Shown one piece after another: positions 23,556-24,532 of a stretch of 24,532 nt of DNA. Numbering within the stretch: position 1 is the stretch's first letter; every line of letters starts with the position of its first letter. The position numbers were made by a program, and so were the translations under genes. The DNA comes from a virus. The notes under the pieces are model-generated. The model had not been told where the DNA came from, did no database searches, and saw only the letters and a program-made list of their open reading frames with translations. Where the stretch lies: the IMG/VR virus record IMGVR_UViG_3300022187_000227, positions 1-24,532 of that record; one strand, given 5' to 3'.

Positions 23556-23563
23556 TATTTATT
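23556..23563 (-). promoter_or_regulatory. T4-like late promoter candidate
   Basis: AATAAATA on the minus strand (7 of 8 to TATAAATA) lies 24 nt before the ATG of the 1534-residue structural gene and overlaps the stop codon of the collagen-like gene. Confidence 0.45.
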
Positions 23564-24532
23564 ATCCCAGAGCAATCGCATATGCAATTGCATCTGCTTG
23601 AGTTGCTAATTGACCACCAGTTACGGTAGCAATTCCAGTAATATTAACGTTACCAACACCAACAATATTATACGAATTGAGATCTAAATCACCACCTAAT
23701 TGTGGAGAAGAATCATCAGAAACTGTAACTGAGGTAATTCCAACAGATTCAAAAGCAATAGTTTCTATGATATCATTTGCCGTTGCTCCAGTTCCTAGAA
23801 CAACGGTAGTTCCGTTTGTTGCAGTATATTCAGTACTATCAAGTTTAGTACCATTCATGAAAACATCAATATATCCAACATCATATGTTCTATTAAATAC
23901 AGTTTGTCCTTCAGTGGCAACAGTTCTCGATACTGTTCTTGTAACAATATCACCACCGCCACCTGAAATAGTAACTGTAGTAATACCAGCGGAATAAGTT
24001 GCAACAACTCCAGAACCAACAAAATTAAATGTTGTTGCAGCAGTACCTATAATAGTACCTTCATCCTTTACGGTAATATCAGATCCACCACCACCTCCAC
24101 CACTAATAGTTACAGTTACTTCAGAATTATCTCCAGTAGCAGCAACACCAGAACCAACAAAATTAATGCTAGTTACTGCAGTACCAAGAACACTTCCTTC
24201 ATCTTTGATTGTAACTGATCCTCCTCCACCTCCACCAGGTCCAGCAGGTCCTTGAACACCTTGAACCGATGTTCCTTGAAGTCCTTGAAGTCCTTGGAGA
24301 CCTTGAATTCCCTGAGGTCCTTGTGGACCTTGTGATCCTCCTCCTTGGAGACCTTGGTTACCTTGAGTAGATTGAAGACCTTGAAATCCTTGAGAACCTA
24401 TTGATCCTTGAAGACCTTGGTTTCCTTGAAGACCTTGGAGACCTTGGAGACCTTGTAAAGAATTAGCAGTTAAATCTCTAATAGAAACAGTTCCACCCAT
24501 TCCAGAGTGAACTTCACAATAGTAATAAAGTG
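23562..24532 (-). CDS. Collagen-like tail-fibre protein, N-terminus beyond the window, with a cupredoxin-like Cys-His-Met end
   Basis: The frame is open to the right edge, so the ATG at 24500 (residue 1 of the 312 counted here) is probably internal. The residues before it, YYCEVHSG, join MGGTVSIRD to give CEVHSGM, a C-x2-H-x2-M motif like the copper-binding end of amicyanin-type cupredoxins. Then follow a collagen-like Gly-X-Y region (about residues 14-90, mainly Gly-Leu-Gln), a hexaglycine hinge, two copies of VKDEG...GTA.T..NFVGSGV separated by another Gly run, and the modules YDVGYIDVFMNGTKLDSTEY and SPQLGGDLDLNSYNI, shared with the 412-residue fibre. The collagen part should trimerise as a stiff shaft. 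The protein ends QLATQADAIAYAIALG. It is a virion fibre by composition and neighbours. Confidence 0.8.
   Translation of the reverse strand, partial: LYYYCEVHSGMGGTVSIRDLTANSLQGLQGLQGLQGNQGLQGSIGSQGFQGLQSTQGNQGLQGGGSQGPQGPQGIQGLQGLQGLQGTSVQGVQGPAGPGGGGGGSVTIKDEGSVLGTAVTSINFVGSGVAATGDNSEVTVTISGGGGGGSDITVKDEGTIIGTAATTFNFVGSGVVATYSAGITTVTISGGGGDIVTRTVSRTVATEGQTVFNRTYDVGYIDVFMNGTKLDSTEYTATNGTTVVLGTGATANDIIETIAFESVGITSVTVSDDSSPQLGGDLDLNSYNIVGVGNVNITGIATVTGGQLATQADAIAYAIALG
24233..24461 (-). repeat. Collagen-like Gly-X-Y coding repeat (9-bp units)
   Basis: Tandem 9-bp units encoding mostly Gly-Leu-Gln, with breaks such as GSIGSQGFQG and QSTQGNQG and a more collagen-typical GPQGPQGIQG stretch. Perfect runs (GLQGLQGLQG) occur near both ends, which makes unit gain or loss by slippage likely. 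Confidence 0.88.

Overview
The window looks like the tail-fibre and accessory region of a T4-like marine cyanophage (Prochlorococcus or Synechococcus myovirus type). This rests on AT-rich DNA, tight head-to-tail packing with 1-24 nt gaps or ATGA/TGATG overlaps, T4-like late promoter motifs (variants of TATAAATA), a small phage glutaredoxin, small conserved cyanophage-type proteins, and a run of long, low-complexity, glycine/serine/threonine-rich fibre proteins. I ran no database search; family names come from visible motifs. All genes but one are on the minus strand, so transcription runs from the right edge (24532) to the left edge (1).

From right to left: (i) 24532-15971 is a block of virion fibre genes. 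It holds a collagen-like protein whose N-terminus lies beyond the window and ends in a cupredoxin-like Cys-His-Met motif, a 1534-aa structural protein, and three shorter fibre proteins that share exchangeable modules. (ii) 15955-6519 mixes adhesin-like and decorating genes: a small DSD-type glycosyltransferase, a 12-blade kelch-like repeat protein, a sulfotransferase, a one-blade 77-aa relic of the same repeat family, a fused GT4/GT2-like glycosyltransferase, a 279-aa probable structural protein, a second 12-blade kelch-like protein, a prolyl-hydroxylase-like 2OG-Fe(II) oxygenase and a tail-assembly-chaperone-like protein. (iii) 5952-6533 is the only plus-strand gene, a second 2OG-Fe(II) oxygenase with a sigma70-like promoter in front of it. 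(iv) 5776-998 is a sugar cluster: a GH130-like beta-propeller protein, an exostosin-like/GT2 fusion and a GT25-like/TPR/GT2 fusion. (v) 956-1 holds a glutaredoxin, a TTG-started overlapping small gene, a small membrane protein and a conserved cyanophage-type protein cut by the left edge.

My reading is that this is a receptor-recognition and surface-decoration island. Two long kelch-like beta-propeller proteins, probably distal tail-fibre adhesins, vary by gain, loss and exchange of roughly 45-50-residue blades. They are interleaved with sugar transferases, a sulfotransferase and hydroxylases that could modify either the fibres themselves or the host surface glycan. The shared 5' end of the kelch genes, the collapsed mini-copy and the apparently clipped glycosyltransferase next to it suggest that the adhesin genes move or recombine as cassettes. 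No tRNA, CRISPR array, insertion sequence or convincing intrinsic terminator was seen, and no stretch over 300 bases lacks a gene.
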